From: Sanderia malayensis
Taxonomy: Eukaryota > Cnidaria > Scyphozoa > Semaeostomeae > Pelagiidae
Reading direction: 5' to 3'
DNA length: 64,000 nucleotides
NCBI GenBank assembly: GCA_013076295.1
Contig: RQOL01000718.1
Location: forward strand, 5,492,081 to 5,556,080
This document shows, piece by piece, positions 1 through 10,031 of the stretch. The translations under genes were made by a program, and so were the position numbers. The notes below the pieces were generated by a model. The model searched no databases. It had not been told where the DNA came from and saw only the letters and a program-made list of their open reading frames with translations. Numbering within the stretch: the stretch's first letter is position 1; each line of letters opens with the position of its first letter.

Positions 1-1841
1 AACATTGATGTGCTGTGCGGTGCCCGGATTGTTGGCTTGAGCAAGCAGATTTTGGTGTTCGGCTCGTCTGTAGAGGTGATCCATCAGTCCTTTGTACGAC
101 TCAACTCTCAGATCTTTCTGATGTGTTCTGATGTAAGTGAGATCGCTGCCTTCTACCTTGGTGAATGCATCAGCCAAGTACTGTTGAAACAGTAGTCTTG
201 AAAGGTGAAGGGCCGAGAAATGTTCTCGGATTGGGATTCTGTACGTGTAGAATTGGCTGGCTGTCACTCTGGTCTGGCGGCGTTCGGCTTGGTCAGCGGG
301 GATTTGTGTATGGACTGCTGGAAGTCTTGCGATTGCTGTACCCCAATCGTGTTCGCCGAACGGAAACAGCATTGGATAGGTGAGTGGATCGGCTGCTGGA
401 TTGGTTGCTTTGATGTCAATCAGGTAGCCGTCATGTTTCTGGATGTGAATGATTCTGTCATTTGGATCTGGTGCGGCACCGTCCTTTGTGCTGTAGATTG
501 CTGCTATTTCTGCTGCTGCTGGACTGTGGTACCTGTGATCCTGGTCAGCTCTTGACGTGATAACCATGTCGAATGTGGGAATAGGCTCCTTTGCTGCAGT
601 CGCCTGTTGCTGTTGTTGTTGCAGTATCTCGCCTATGTTCTTGTATTCTCAAGCGTATGGGTTGACTGCAAGAAGTTCATCTTGGAGCTTCTTGATGGTG
701 TCTCTGTTCAGATTTCTGTTGGTAGGGTTGTTGGCTCTGTGCTCAAGAGCTTCAGCCATATCCATGATGTAGAGCTCGGCATATTTCGATTGCTGTCCTT
801 GCAACGGGTGAAGGTGGGCTGAAGGGGAAAGCGAGGCAGTTGATAAAAACCGTTGATGCAATATTGAAATGTTGAAAAATCCCTTAAATATATTATTGTG
901 TAAGAGAAGAATAAGTAAAAGAAGTGGGAACAGAATGTGAAAGTGCCTGTTCTGTGATATGCACTGCCGGGTATTGTTATCACGGGTGGCCCCCTGCCTG
1001 GAAGTTGTGGTATGTTTGCTGTCCAGAATGCCATTGCCATGGAAGCATTGTATTGACGGAATTTGGAAAGAAAATCTTTTGATTCTCGTTGCGTTTCTTG
1101 TGTATCGGCAAGGAAGAGAGACATCAATACTGCACGTGGAGGCTGTATTTCAGGTAGTGTGACAGCTCCCTCGCGACAGCACGTTGTGTACTTGTTTCTC
1201 GTGTTCTGCTCCTCCTTGAAATACTTTGCACCACAATGTGGACAGGTCTTGTTCATTGGTGCCATGTGGTGCAAATAAATGTTGTCTGCTGGAGGATCTG
1301 CTGGTTGTTCTGGTTGAGGTGGCAGTTCTGGAACGGCCAGTGGTGGTGGCTGTTCGTCTGCTGCTGCTTGTAGTGCCCTCTGTTGCAGTTGTGGCAACTG
1401 TGGCCTCAATTGCACGGGCTGTATCTCTGTTGGTGGCTGCTGTAATTGTGGGATGAATCGGACAGGCTGCATCTGTTGTACTTCTGGCTGGAATTGCAAG
1501 GGATGAATCTGCTGTAGCTGCTGCTGGCATTCAGGTGGGAACTGGAATGGATGCATCTGTTGGACCGGTTGCTGTAGCAGAGGTGGCATCGCCATTTGCA
1601 ATCCTTCGCCCACTGCTGGGTAGGCTGGGGGCCAAAACTGAGCGCCTTGTTGCGCTTGCAATGTTGGGATTGCTTGTTGCTGAGCCTGTTCTTCTTGTAA
1701 CTGCAATTGCAGCATCTCGTTGAGTGGAACAGCGACTGGTTCTTCTGTTGAACGTGTTGCAACGGTTTCGGCCTGTCGTTGAGGGCGAGTCCTTTTGTAG
1801 GCCTTCTGTAGTTCCCTTGCTGGTCGAGATGTTCGGGGCAT
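1..1841 (-). pseudogene. Helitron Rep-helicase, N-terminal part (runs off window edge)
   Basis: Translation from the ATG at 1841-1839 gives a basic start (MPRTSRPARELQ), then a long Gln/Pro-rich stretch, then a Helitron-type zinc finger (CPHCGAKYF...CC) near residue 210. Past a probable intron around 860-960, the frame resumes at KYAELYIMDMAEALEHR and runs through DPLTYPMLFPFGEHDW and a block starting RVTASQFYTYRI. These are hallmarks of the Helitron_like_N domain, which precedes the HUH relaxase that nicks and joins DNA in rolling-circle transposition. One in-frame TGA (649-651) interrupts the domain. The relaxase and helicase would lie beyond position 1. A related, internally deleted copy is at 42655-44081. 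The single stop and unclear intron make this a pseudogene or a slightly decayed gene. Confidence 0.85.
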
Positions 1842-2132
1842 TTGTGACGGTGTTAAAAAAAAGAAACAATGTATCAAAAACAGAAAAAGCTATAAAGGTT
1901 AATACAGTAAATAAGAAGCAGACGATTTTGTCTCAGTATATACAGCAGTGACAGAACGTTTATCTGTAAAAGATGGTAGACACGTAATAAATATCACGTA
2001 GAAATATCAGCTGAAAGGAGATCAAAACATCAAAATGAGAGTATGAACTTCGGAAAAACGAAACGAAGCAAATCACCTAGAAAGCACGTGTCTGTGTCAA
2101 GTTAATATCAGGGTGAAATAATAATTCTTTGG

Positions 2133-2440
2133 AGTCTCGATGTCTGCAATAACGTGGAATGAAAAGTGGAATGAAAAGAGCAATTCTCGCGGCAATAATA
2201 TAATTTGTCAACGAATCGAAGGAAGAATTGAGAAATCACATGAGCTTTCCAGTGGATATAATTCAGAGTATATTCAAATTTGTAAGAATCAAGGAAATGA
2301 CGGGAGGACCAGTTACCTGTCTTAATTCTATAGTTATGTAAAACAAAATTCTTCTGGATCGATGTCCGGAGTAACGTGGAATGCGAAGAGGAATTCTCAC
2401 GGTAACAATTCTCGAATGTATCGAAGAACAAAATGAATAA
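2133..2440. repeat. degenerate direct duplication
   Basis: Two blocks share the order 'TCGATGTC(T/C)G', 'TAACGTGGAATG', 'AATTCTC(G/A)CGG' and an 'ATCGAAG' end. One runs from about 2133 to 2225 and the other from about 2345 to 2440. Read on the minus strand they give the same peptide twice with drift (YCRENCSFHST and YRENSSSHST). This looks like an old tandem duplication, not a gene. Confidence 0.5.
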
Positions 2441-2492
2441 TTATTGCACGATCCTTCGAGTCAAAATGCACACAATTGCAAAGCAAAGCACA

Positions 2493-2545
2493 TTTCAGAA
2501 GGAAGGATGTAACTTCCTCGTCAATCAAAGGCCAAAGTAACAAAA
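2493..2545. repeat. short interspersed repeat (matches 40309-40365)
   Basis: The segment around 'AACTTCCTCGTCAATCAAAG' recurs at 40.32 kb in the same orientation with few changes, and the sequence between and after it drifts. It is probably a piece of an unclassified interspersed element. Confidence 0.6.
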
Positions 2546-4026
2546 GACGCTGTCATTGGGATTCATTGTTTCGAAAACGGTAAACAGCGCATGATCAATC
2601 TTTCCAGAAGCATGACATCATCCAGACGTAATAATTGTCAGGGGGTCGCTGAGCACAGCATGTATTGTTCAACTCAATGCTTTAGTACGCGAAGAAGCTC
2701 GGGACATCCCCCCCTCGCACGCAAAACAAAAGCCGAGGCACGGCAGCATCTGACACAGTACACAAAGCAGAGATTTAAGCAAAACAAAGGGCGGAAGAAT
2801 TTTCGAAGGAGAAAAGTGAAAATATCTTTAAAAATGCAGGGAATTTTGAGCTGAAATAAAGCGACTACATCGAAGGAGGCGAAGAGGAATAAATCGAAGC
2901 GTTTTCGAAAAAGAACATGCAAAACACGAGAGGCCCAGCCATGGGACAACACCCCGGCCAGGTGGGCTTTGACCGGCTCTTCCGTCACCGCTCAGATATT
3001 AGAGACCTTACGAAATGACAACGGCGACGACAATGCGGACATCGGGCATTCCCCCTCCCAAGGGGCGCATGCGCTCTGATAGGAAACAAGCAGTTGTGTC
3101 TCGTGCCCAACGCGTTCTTGCAGAAATCCACGTCGTCCCAGATGGAGGAACCAAGGCAGGCACCACAGAAGCAAAGGTGAGTTACATTAGCAATTGTTCT
3201 GCCTTTAAAATACTCATTTATGCTTGCATCCTTTTTCAAATTGTTTCTGATCTTTGAAAAAATGTAACTACAGTAGATGCCGGGAAGGAACTTACGTCAT
3301 TTGACTTAGGCCCATTGGAGTTGAGTCAGCAACTGGAATTCTTCTGCATCACGTCAAATTCTGAGGGAAATTTGATTAGATTAGGAAGCTTTCGAAAGAC
3401 TACCATTTTTAAAATGAACCTGTAAAAGTAACTTTGCAAACTTTTGAAGCATGCTGGTAGCTGTGTTTCAGAGAGCATTTGAAAATGAATTATTTCTCAT
3501 TTGAGTGATAATTCTCCTAAAAAAGAACCTTTTTCCACATGTGCCGTGAAAATGATTGTTTTTCCTTGAAGGCTTCCTGTGATGAAGTGGGGCAGAAAAC
3601 ATGACTGCATATTTATTAGAGAGCTGTTGTTGTTTGAGCCATGGAAACACAGAAAGGGAACACCAGAAAGAGTGGAGGTTTGGGAAAGGATTGCAGAGTC
3701 ATTAGAACAAGTGGAAGAGCCTAAATTTAAAGTGCTTATGCAACGAATTTTTACATAGTGTTTTTATTTCAAAAATCTATAGATTTCAATGCACTGATTA
3801 ACGTGGCGCAAGTAAAATTTGCAAATTATGTACACTTTTTTCGCTATTAACCTTCAAAGTAGGCAATTTTGACCTTTTTCGTGCGAAAACTGAACATCAC
3901 TGTGATGTCATCAAATGTTGCGTCTGCAACGTCAAGCAGGCTTCCTTCTATTGAAATTCGACACGGCGAGCTGTAAGCGAGCACATACATGACGGGTATC
4001 TCGTCTCGGGAGCAAATAAATCATAA

Positions 4027-4329
4027 AACTATTTACATGTCGTAGAGATACATAACGGAGACAATTGTCGGATTACTCAGTGTTGCGAAAAAGTATCGTT
4101 TCATAATGTTGCTGATAGTATTTCAAAACCAATCAAACAGAACAAGGTCGATGAACAGGTTGTTTTCAACAACATGTTACGAGCAGCTCGAAATCCTATT
4201 GAGTGTGCCTTTGGCTGGCTTAAGGCCAGGTGGCAAATCTTGACAGGTAAAATGGATCTAAAAATTGAAAGAATTCCAACAGTGGTGTATGCCTCTTTTG
4301 TTTTGCACAACATTTCAGAAGAAAACTAG
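4027..4329 (+). pseudogene. HARBI1-like (PIF/Harbinger) transposase, C-terminal fragment
   Basis: An open frame of 100 codons ends at the TAG at 4327-4329. Its last third reads VVFNNMLRAARNPIECAFGW then LKARWQIL...VVYASFVLHN. This is the conserved end of the DDE_Tnp_4 nuclease, including the catalytic Glu region (IECAFGWLK), and compares with VEGAFGQLKRRW in the intact transposase at 49848-51158. The N-terminal catalytic Asp residues are absent. The frame stops exactly where a Helitron 3' end (CTAG, 4326-4329) begins, so the stop codon is partly Helitron sequence and the original reading frame was truncated by that insertion. Confidence 0.8.
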
Positions 4330-5595
4330 GGGTCATCACTCGCTTCGCTCGTTCGCCCCAGCCCATCAAGTAAAAAAAGCTTAATCTGGTTGGCGCACTT
4401 CGTTCGCTGCATTTGCTTACATTCATGCCCCTTTCAACCCCACATACAATAGGTTAGCTCACTGCGCTCGCCTGTCTATCTATTATCAAGAAACATTGAC
4501 TGATAGGGCGCACTTCGTGCGCTGCATTCGCTTACATTCATGCCCCTTTCAACCCCACGTCCAATGGGTTAGCTCACTGTGCTCACCTGTCTTTCTATTA
4601 TCAAGAAACATAGACTGATAGGGTGCACTTCGTGCACTGCATTCGCTTCGCTCATGCCTCTTTCAACCCCACGTACAATGGGTTAGCTCGCTGCGCTCGC
4701 CTATCTATCTATTATCAAGAAACATTGACTGATAGGGCACACTTTGTGCGCTGCATTCGCTTTGTGTGATCACGTGAAATCAAATAATAATAATAATAAT
4801 AATAATAATACAATTTATTTATTGTTGGCTGGGAATATAGCAAATGCTAATAAAGGCCAACTCTACTCTACCCTACTAAACAAATAAACAATAAAATTAA
4901 TGAAATGTAATTACAGATGCGGCAGTTACATCCGAATCCCTTCCAACTTTTGATTTTTATTTTGAATTCATTGTTCATTCACTTTTTGCAGCTTTATATT
5001 GGTCTGAAAGTTTATTCCAGACCATACTACCCCGAAATGAGAGTGAGTTGTTTCCATATTTATTTGTTCTTGTTTTTGGAAGTTGGAGGAGATTGTTTGT
5101 TCTCAATGTATACGGAACAGTTTTTTTGTTGAAGAACTCCCACAGAAAGGAGGGGTTTCCAGAAGTGGGTAGTACATTTGCAAACTTCTAGCACAAGCTT
5201 TTGTAAATTTTTTACATGAATAGTAGTCTCCTCATTTCCGCTTAAGAGCTCTTCAAAACTGGAGTCGAAATCATTTAGTAGCACTCTCAGGGCACGTTTA
5301 TGTACCCGATTTACCTCATGATTTGCTGTTTTTCCAGAGAACATCCAGATGAGAGGGCAATATTTAAAATTGGTCATAATGAACTAGTTATCTAGTAGGC
5401 TGGCTTTCTGATAGTCAAGGCAGGCGCATGCGCAAATGCATTTGCATCACCTGAAAGAAGCACTTCATCGGCTGCATTCGCTTACGCTCATGCCCCTTTC
5501 AACCCCATGTACAATGGGTGGGCTCGGTACCCTCGCCTGTCTACCTATTATCAAAAAACATTGACTGATAGGCGCACATGGTGGACTACATCTCC
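4326..5595 (-). mobile_element. non-autonomous Helitron (3' end at 4326), interrupted by a LINE
   Basis: On the minus strand this ends with a GC-rich palindromic tail and CTAG, preceded on + by A, as expected for insertion between A and T. The tail matches the end of the Helitron at 18201-18204. Inside are monomers of about 115 bp (4453, 4568, 4682, and again 5470-5580) built from the palindromes GCGCACGAAGTGCGC and CGAGCGCAGCGAGC, separated by a TATTATCAAGAAACATTGACTGATAG block. The LINE piece at 4775-5390 splits the array. The 5' TC end was not identified, so the right boundary is approximate. Confidence 0.65.
4775..5390 (-). mobile_element. LINE 3' fragment (CR1/jockey-like RT end with AAT tail)
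   Basis: Minus-strand translation reads FKYCPLIWMFSGKTANHEVNR then HKRALRVLLNDF...SFEELL and LSFRGSMVWNKLSD, and after a frameshift WKGFGCNCRIC. This is the C-terminal end of a non-LTR reverse transcriptase ORF2. The element then ends in an (AAT)n run at 4778-4811, a typical microsatellite tail. Only the last 200 or so codons remain, consistent with 5' truncation at insertion. It lies inside the Helitron array, so it inserted later. Confidence 0.75.
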
Positions 5596-6020
5596 CTAGG
5601 GAGGGTAAGGGTAAGAATGTTTCACTGATGTCCCTCTTGAAGCAGAGAAATATTTGAACTCCTGGCTTTTGAAGGCTGGGCCGTTATTGGCTTGGTGCTC
5701 TTTTGGGTTTCCAAAGTTGTTATAGGTGGCGCCAGGAGCTGGGAGCATGTGTTCAGCAGTTGTTGTGGGAACTACTTTTGCATCGGGAAATCTGGACAGA
5801 TTACATCGGCTGACGAGGATGTGTGATGTAACTGGTAAAGGTCCAAACAAATCGAGTGACACTGAATCCCATGGGTGGTCCGGTATGGGTGTGCTTGAAA
5901 GCGGCACTTTGATTGTGCTCCTTGTGTGTATCTGACATTCATGGCATGTTTCAATGCAATTTTGGACGGCGGTGTCCAGGCCAGGATGCTTTGTTTCACT
6001 GCATCTTGCCCTGCATGCAA
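5596..6020 (-). pseudogene. gypsy-like integrase remnant
   Basis: One minus frame carries WDSVSLDLFGPLP, the first catalytic Asp region of a DDE integrase core. It then reads ANNGPAF where TDNGPxF is usual, so the second catalytic Asp is lost. An upstream frame (HAGQDAVKQSILAW) looks like the region around the integrase zinc finger. Frames change between the blocks. Confidence 0.65.
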
Positions 6021-6298
6021 TCCAGCATGAGCTAATAGAATAATTTTGTCATGGAGTGACTGTGGTAGTAAAATCTTGTCACCACGGTACAGGATGTTAT
6101 CTGTGCTGATGGAGAGTTCACTAAAGATTTTATTGAAGCCCTTTTGTGTTGGGTCATTCTGTGGTGCCTAGCCCAATGCTATAAAATGGCATAGACACCC
6201 TATCTGACTCTCGTTAAGTTGAGCTTGATGGAGACACTGCTCAGGGATGGTCGATTTGATGGGCTGATGAAGGAGAAAGAAGAGTTTCTGGTGCTCTT

Positions 6299-7450
6299 TC
6301 ACTTCTTCCTTAATGCATGCAGGCAGTTGATCGATAGGGGTGGCGTGTCCGTTGGTGTAGTCAGTTGGGTTGCCCCTTCCTTTCTGCCAAATAACGCGAT
6401 GATTGATGTCTTGGTGGCGAAGAAGGATACGTTCAATTCTAGAAAGTGGTTTTCTTTTAGAGGTCCACAGGACACCAGCAGCTCTTGCTCGGCTGCTGGG
6501 CCTCGAACGAGAATATGTCGGAATTGTCGAAGAGCGAAATCGATTGCTATTGCTTCAAAATCAAGTTGGGAGTAGTTTTTCTCAGCATCTGATGCCACGA
6601 CTGCTTGTGCAGCATCAGTGCAAGTTCCTTGCTTCAGGATTGGTGATAGGCCTGTGTAATAGCATCAACAAATATATACCTTGGGGAGTTTGTGTCATAG
6701 TGCCGAAGTAGAATATCTTCAGTGAAGGCTATTTTAAGATTTTGAAATTCAGGTTCACGGGTTTCTGACCATACAAATGTATTGGTGTCTTTTGTTAGCT
6801 CTCTGAGGCTAGCTGTAGCGGCTGCAAGGTCTGGAATAAATTGTCCATTTGATTGAATCATGCAGAGACATGACTTTACTTCATCTTTATTTTGTGGTCT
6901 TTCGGCCTGATGGAGGGCATGAACTTTCTGTGGGTCTGGTTTAATTCCATCTTTTGTGACTCGAAATCACCAAAAGGAAAGGTGCATTTTGGTGGACCGA
7001 CTGTGAGTCCGGCATTTGCTAAAACGGCAAGGACGTGTTCCAGGGAGGAGTTGTGACTTGTGATAACGGTTGCAGCAAGCACAATATCATCTTGGATCAT
7101 GGCTGTGTTTAGAATGCTGGAAAGAATGGGGCAAGGCCTTTGATTGAGTTCTCCGAATGCAGGTAAAGTACTTACTGTAAGATGCTCATATCTCATAAGG
7201 TGGTCACCAAGACGAAAAACGGTTAATGGGCAAGATGCGGTGTCAAGTTCGAGTTGATGAAACACTTTTTTGAGATCAAGCTTGCTGAAGATTAATTTTC
7301 TATTGAACATGGGCATGATGTCATGATGGGAGTTATTGAGAGCTTAGTTGAGGCCTCTCAGAGCCACTGTGATTTTCATGCTTCCATCTGGTTTGAGGAC
7401 TAGAGCCGGATTTGCAAGCCATGTCATCCGTCCATAGTGCTGCTAAGGAC
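6299..7450 (-). pseudogene. gypsy-like reverse transcriptase and RNase H remnant
   Basis: The frame entering near 7440 (WLANPALVLKPDGSMKI) continues past a stop into FSKLDLKKVFHQLELD, which is motif A. The active-site box reads IQDD where YxDD is usual. A connection segment follows (AAATASLRELTKDT...FVWSE). The RNase H part is recognisable from SDAEKNYSQLDFEAIAIDFA. Several stops lie between these blocks, so only fragments are open. Confidence 0.75.
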
Positions 7451-7730
7451 AGTTGCAGTTGTAGATGGAGGTTAAGTTGAAGGCTTCATTGATTTTGTCA
7501 AATTTAGGCTGCAGGTGATAAGGGATGTGTCTTGGTGGCTGAATTATTGGTTTTGCATCAGGTTTTAGGTGAAAATGGATCGCGTTTGCTTTCAGTTTTC
7601 CAAGACCAGTGAAAGCATCCTCATATTTGGATGGGATGCTTGCAACTGATGGTAGTGTTTTATTTTTGAGGCTCTCAAAGTTATCATTACCAGGTGGAGT
7701 ATGAACAGTATGGCTGGAAATGGCACTGAT

Positions 7731-8412
7731 TTAGTTTGGATTACCGTTTAAGGAAATGATTCTTCCCAAGGATTCAGCTAGTGTGGATGAGATCAGATTG
7801 CATGGGTTTCCATGGAGATCCCTTCCATCAATGACAATCCATGTTGCTTTCCTTGTTTTGTTGTTCCATGTGGTATCCAGGGTGATTTGACCTTTGGGAG
7901 TGATGATTGAACTTCCATATGGTTGCGGAGTGATTGATGTGCCAAAAATTCTCCTAATATTTTTAGGAACCTTCCTCTCAAGGAGGATATTGACCTCTGC
8001 ACTCTTGTCAATAAGTGCTTGGATTTTTGCTTTTCCAAGGCTGATCTCTGCTTGTTTGTGACTGCTGGAAATTGTGTCAATTTCTTTTGGGCAATCTTGT
8101 TTGATGGATGTGATTGTGAACACTCCTTTTGCCAGCCCTTTTGAAGCAGACAGCAGAAAAATGAACCTTTTTACCACATACATTGCAAAAGGCATTTTTT
8201 GTTGCGCAGTGTGGGCCTCTATCACAGTTGCTTTTGACACAGCCAGTGCAACACATAACGTTCTTTGCACCCTGGGAAGGTTTACAGTGATCATGAAAAT
8301 TCTCCCTTCCTTGGGCTTCAGGGGCATCAAAACCAACATTGGAAGTCATTGCCGCTGCAGAGAACAGAATCCTAATATAATCAATAACATCTATAAATAA
8401 GGTTGATGGCAA
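7731..8412 (-). pseudogene. gypsy-like gag end and protease remnant
   Basis: Near 8150-8190 the minus strand encodes a CCHC zinc knuckle (CNVCGKKVHFSAVC, spacing C-x2-C-x4-H-x4-C). A shifted frame downstream reads KAKIQALIDKSAEVNILLER, the position of a retroviral-type aspartic protease. The catalytic triad is changed (DKS where DTG or DSG is expected). A long tail follows (GTSITPQPYGSS...) typical of the protease-RT linker. Not functional. Confidence 0.65.
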
Positions 8413-8904
8413 AACTTTTTTTCCAAAATGAAACTGAAAAGCAGTTCTGCATCCCTTTTCTGTGCTAATACTGAAAATTTAAGGTCACGGGACATTTTGA
8501 TCAATTATCCATATATGGAAATTACTACTGTTTCAGTGCCTTAAAAGGAAAATTTCAAAATTGCAAGATATTCTGTAATCAAGTGATGCCAAATACCATT
8601 TGAAAATGACAAATGAAAGGAGCAAGGCTCTGGCCCTTCAAAAGTGGTCAGGGGGCCTTTGCCCATTTGCACTTCCTGTCCTTTTTCTGATGATAACTCT
8701 TGTAGAGTTTTCCATAAAGGGAAAATGGCATCTCGGTATTACCAAGTCGGTAACGGTCTCGGTAACGGTTGTAGGGCAAAGGGATTATACACTAGCGCCC
8801 TTTATTAACGTTTTAAAAGTCTTTCCAAAACTGTACAATCTGAGCTATTTGCTACTATACTTAAAAAGAAACAATAATATTGTACCTTTACAAGTCATTC
8901 GAAG
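8413..8904. other. non-coding stretch between two decayed elements
   Basis: No gene or repeat family was recognised, apart from a short GGTAACGGT doublet near 8750. It separates the decayed gypsy element from the decayed CXC-finger gene. Confidence 0.4.
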
Positions 8905-9794
8905 TTAAATCATTGTCAACTGCATCATCATCCTCCATTTCTGTATCCACAGCGTAATCTCTCGCGTTTTGACAGTCATTGCCTTTGCACAACTCTGTGC
9001 ATGATAAACTATTCCCTCTACAGGAGCAATTATTTCCATTGCATCATCCCTTGCACCCACACATTTCAAGTCTGAGTACAGCTTGTGGAGCAGGCTGTGC
9101 AAGGCATCTTTTTGGTGTTATTATGCTGTCAATGCTTTCCCAACCATTTTCTAAAAGACTTGGAATGATGTTTACGGAACTTCTGTAGCCTTTGAAATTC
9201 TGGCAATCAAATTTCCTCTCTGTATATGTGGGATTAATGCTCCCAAAGTTGGTGACATCTCTGCTTCCATATTTCGTCTGCTAAACAATTCACATCTCAG
9301 GACACAGACGAATTTTTGAATAGAGTCAAGCGTCTTTTCCAAATCAAAATAGTCTTCCCATGTGATTTTAAAGCATGGGCGATTTCATCATCAGCCGACT
9401 GCTTAAGGAACAGAGTAATCCACTTATGTTTTGAAATTCCTAGAAACTTGCCGCGCCAATCCGAACCAGAAATTGCATGTAGACCAATGAAAGCCTTGAT
9501 TTGGCTTCACCAACTGCTCTGTTTTTATGGTGATGGTTGTGTTATACTTCCTTTCAGTTGTTATAAAGTTAATGTTTCCGATGATGTCATGGCTTGCACA
9601 AAGGTCCATCAGTAATATAAATACATCTGTGTCCGGGGACAATACATCAATGTTACATTCTGAAGATAAATGCAAAGCATTGAGTACATGAAGTGGGATC
9701 ACGCTGTCCCCTTCCTCGTGGTTATGCTGTGCAATAGCGGTCCTGACTGCTGGTTAGAAAACGTTTTTGTACAATAGACTACAATCAAAGTCAA
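8905..9794 (-). pseudogene. C-terminal half of a decayed 'SPDTDV' / CXC-finger protein gene
   Basis: Minus-strand frames show NIDVLSPDTDVFILLMDL, then a frameshift into SGSDWRGKFLGISKHKWITL, then CELFSRRNMEAE...LGALIPHI. Near 9000-9060 a cysteine array reads CGCKG-stop-CNGNNCSC followed by CTELCKGNDCQN. The Asp-rich SPDTDV and GSDW blocks recall FEN1/PIN-type nuclease cores. The cysteine array is a CXC-type zinc motif. I know this architecture only as uncharacterised, highly repeated proteins of cnidarians and other invertebrates, so the function is unknown. Several frameshifts and stops make it a pseudogene. The other half is at 15612-16515, beyond the Kolobok-like insertion. Confidence 0.6.
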
Positions 9795-9924
9795 AGACCC
9801 ATTGTCAACCAACAAAGCAGACTCCATAAGTATGGAGCCTTCCTCTTGTTTATCAACAAAGCGCCTACGTAGTTACATGAATTTCTGTGTCAGAAAATAA
9901 AAATCGCGCAGTTACTTGGCTGTC
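9795..9924 (+). repeat. left terminal inverted repeat of the Kolobok-like element
   Basis: It pairs with 15482-15611 on the opposite strand. Differences seen by eye are at the fourth to sixth triplets, in CTCC/CCCC, ATCA/ATGA and ATGA/ATAA. It is preceded by TCAA, a one-base variant of TTAA. Confidence 0.85.
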
Positions 9925-10031
9925 CTCAACGAAACCACGTTTGTTTGTTTGGTTTTGTCTCTATGGTTTGGTCTCTATGGTTTGGTTTGGTTTGTTGTGT
10001 TTAGCTGAGGCCTTCCTGTCATTTTTGCGAC

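Larger units (their letters stand above)
1878..4026. other. non-coding stretch with decayed repeats
   Basis: No credible gene was seen. The stretch holds a degenerate internal duplication (2133-2440) and a short interspersed repeat shared with 40.3 kb (2493-2545). A sequence beginning CAGTAGATGCCGGG near 3272 resembles the start of a pogo/Tc1-type inverted repeat, but no partner arm was found. The small open frames here have no recognisable domain. Confidence 0.5.
5596..8412 (-). mobile_element. decayed Ty3/gypsy-like retrotransposon
   Basis: From right to left the minus strand shows a CCHC knuckle, an aspartic-protease region, reverse transcriptase, RNase H and integrase, in the gypsy order PR-RT-RH-INT. 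All parts carry stops and frameshifts and no LTR pair was recognised. The element is old, unlike the young gypsy element at 51585-59175. Confidence 0.8.

Noticed and set aside
1406..1762. Minus-strand Ser/Asn/Cys-rich frames overlapping the Helitron gene (also 42655-43344 in the first frame)
   Set aside because: They are shifted readings of the Gln/Pro-rich Helitron region; the true frame is the Gln/Pro one shared by both copies.
3270..3300. CAGTAGATGCCGGG as a pogo/Tc1 inverted-repeat end
   Set aside because: No second arm or TA duplication was found within several kilobases.
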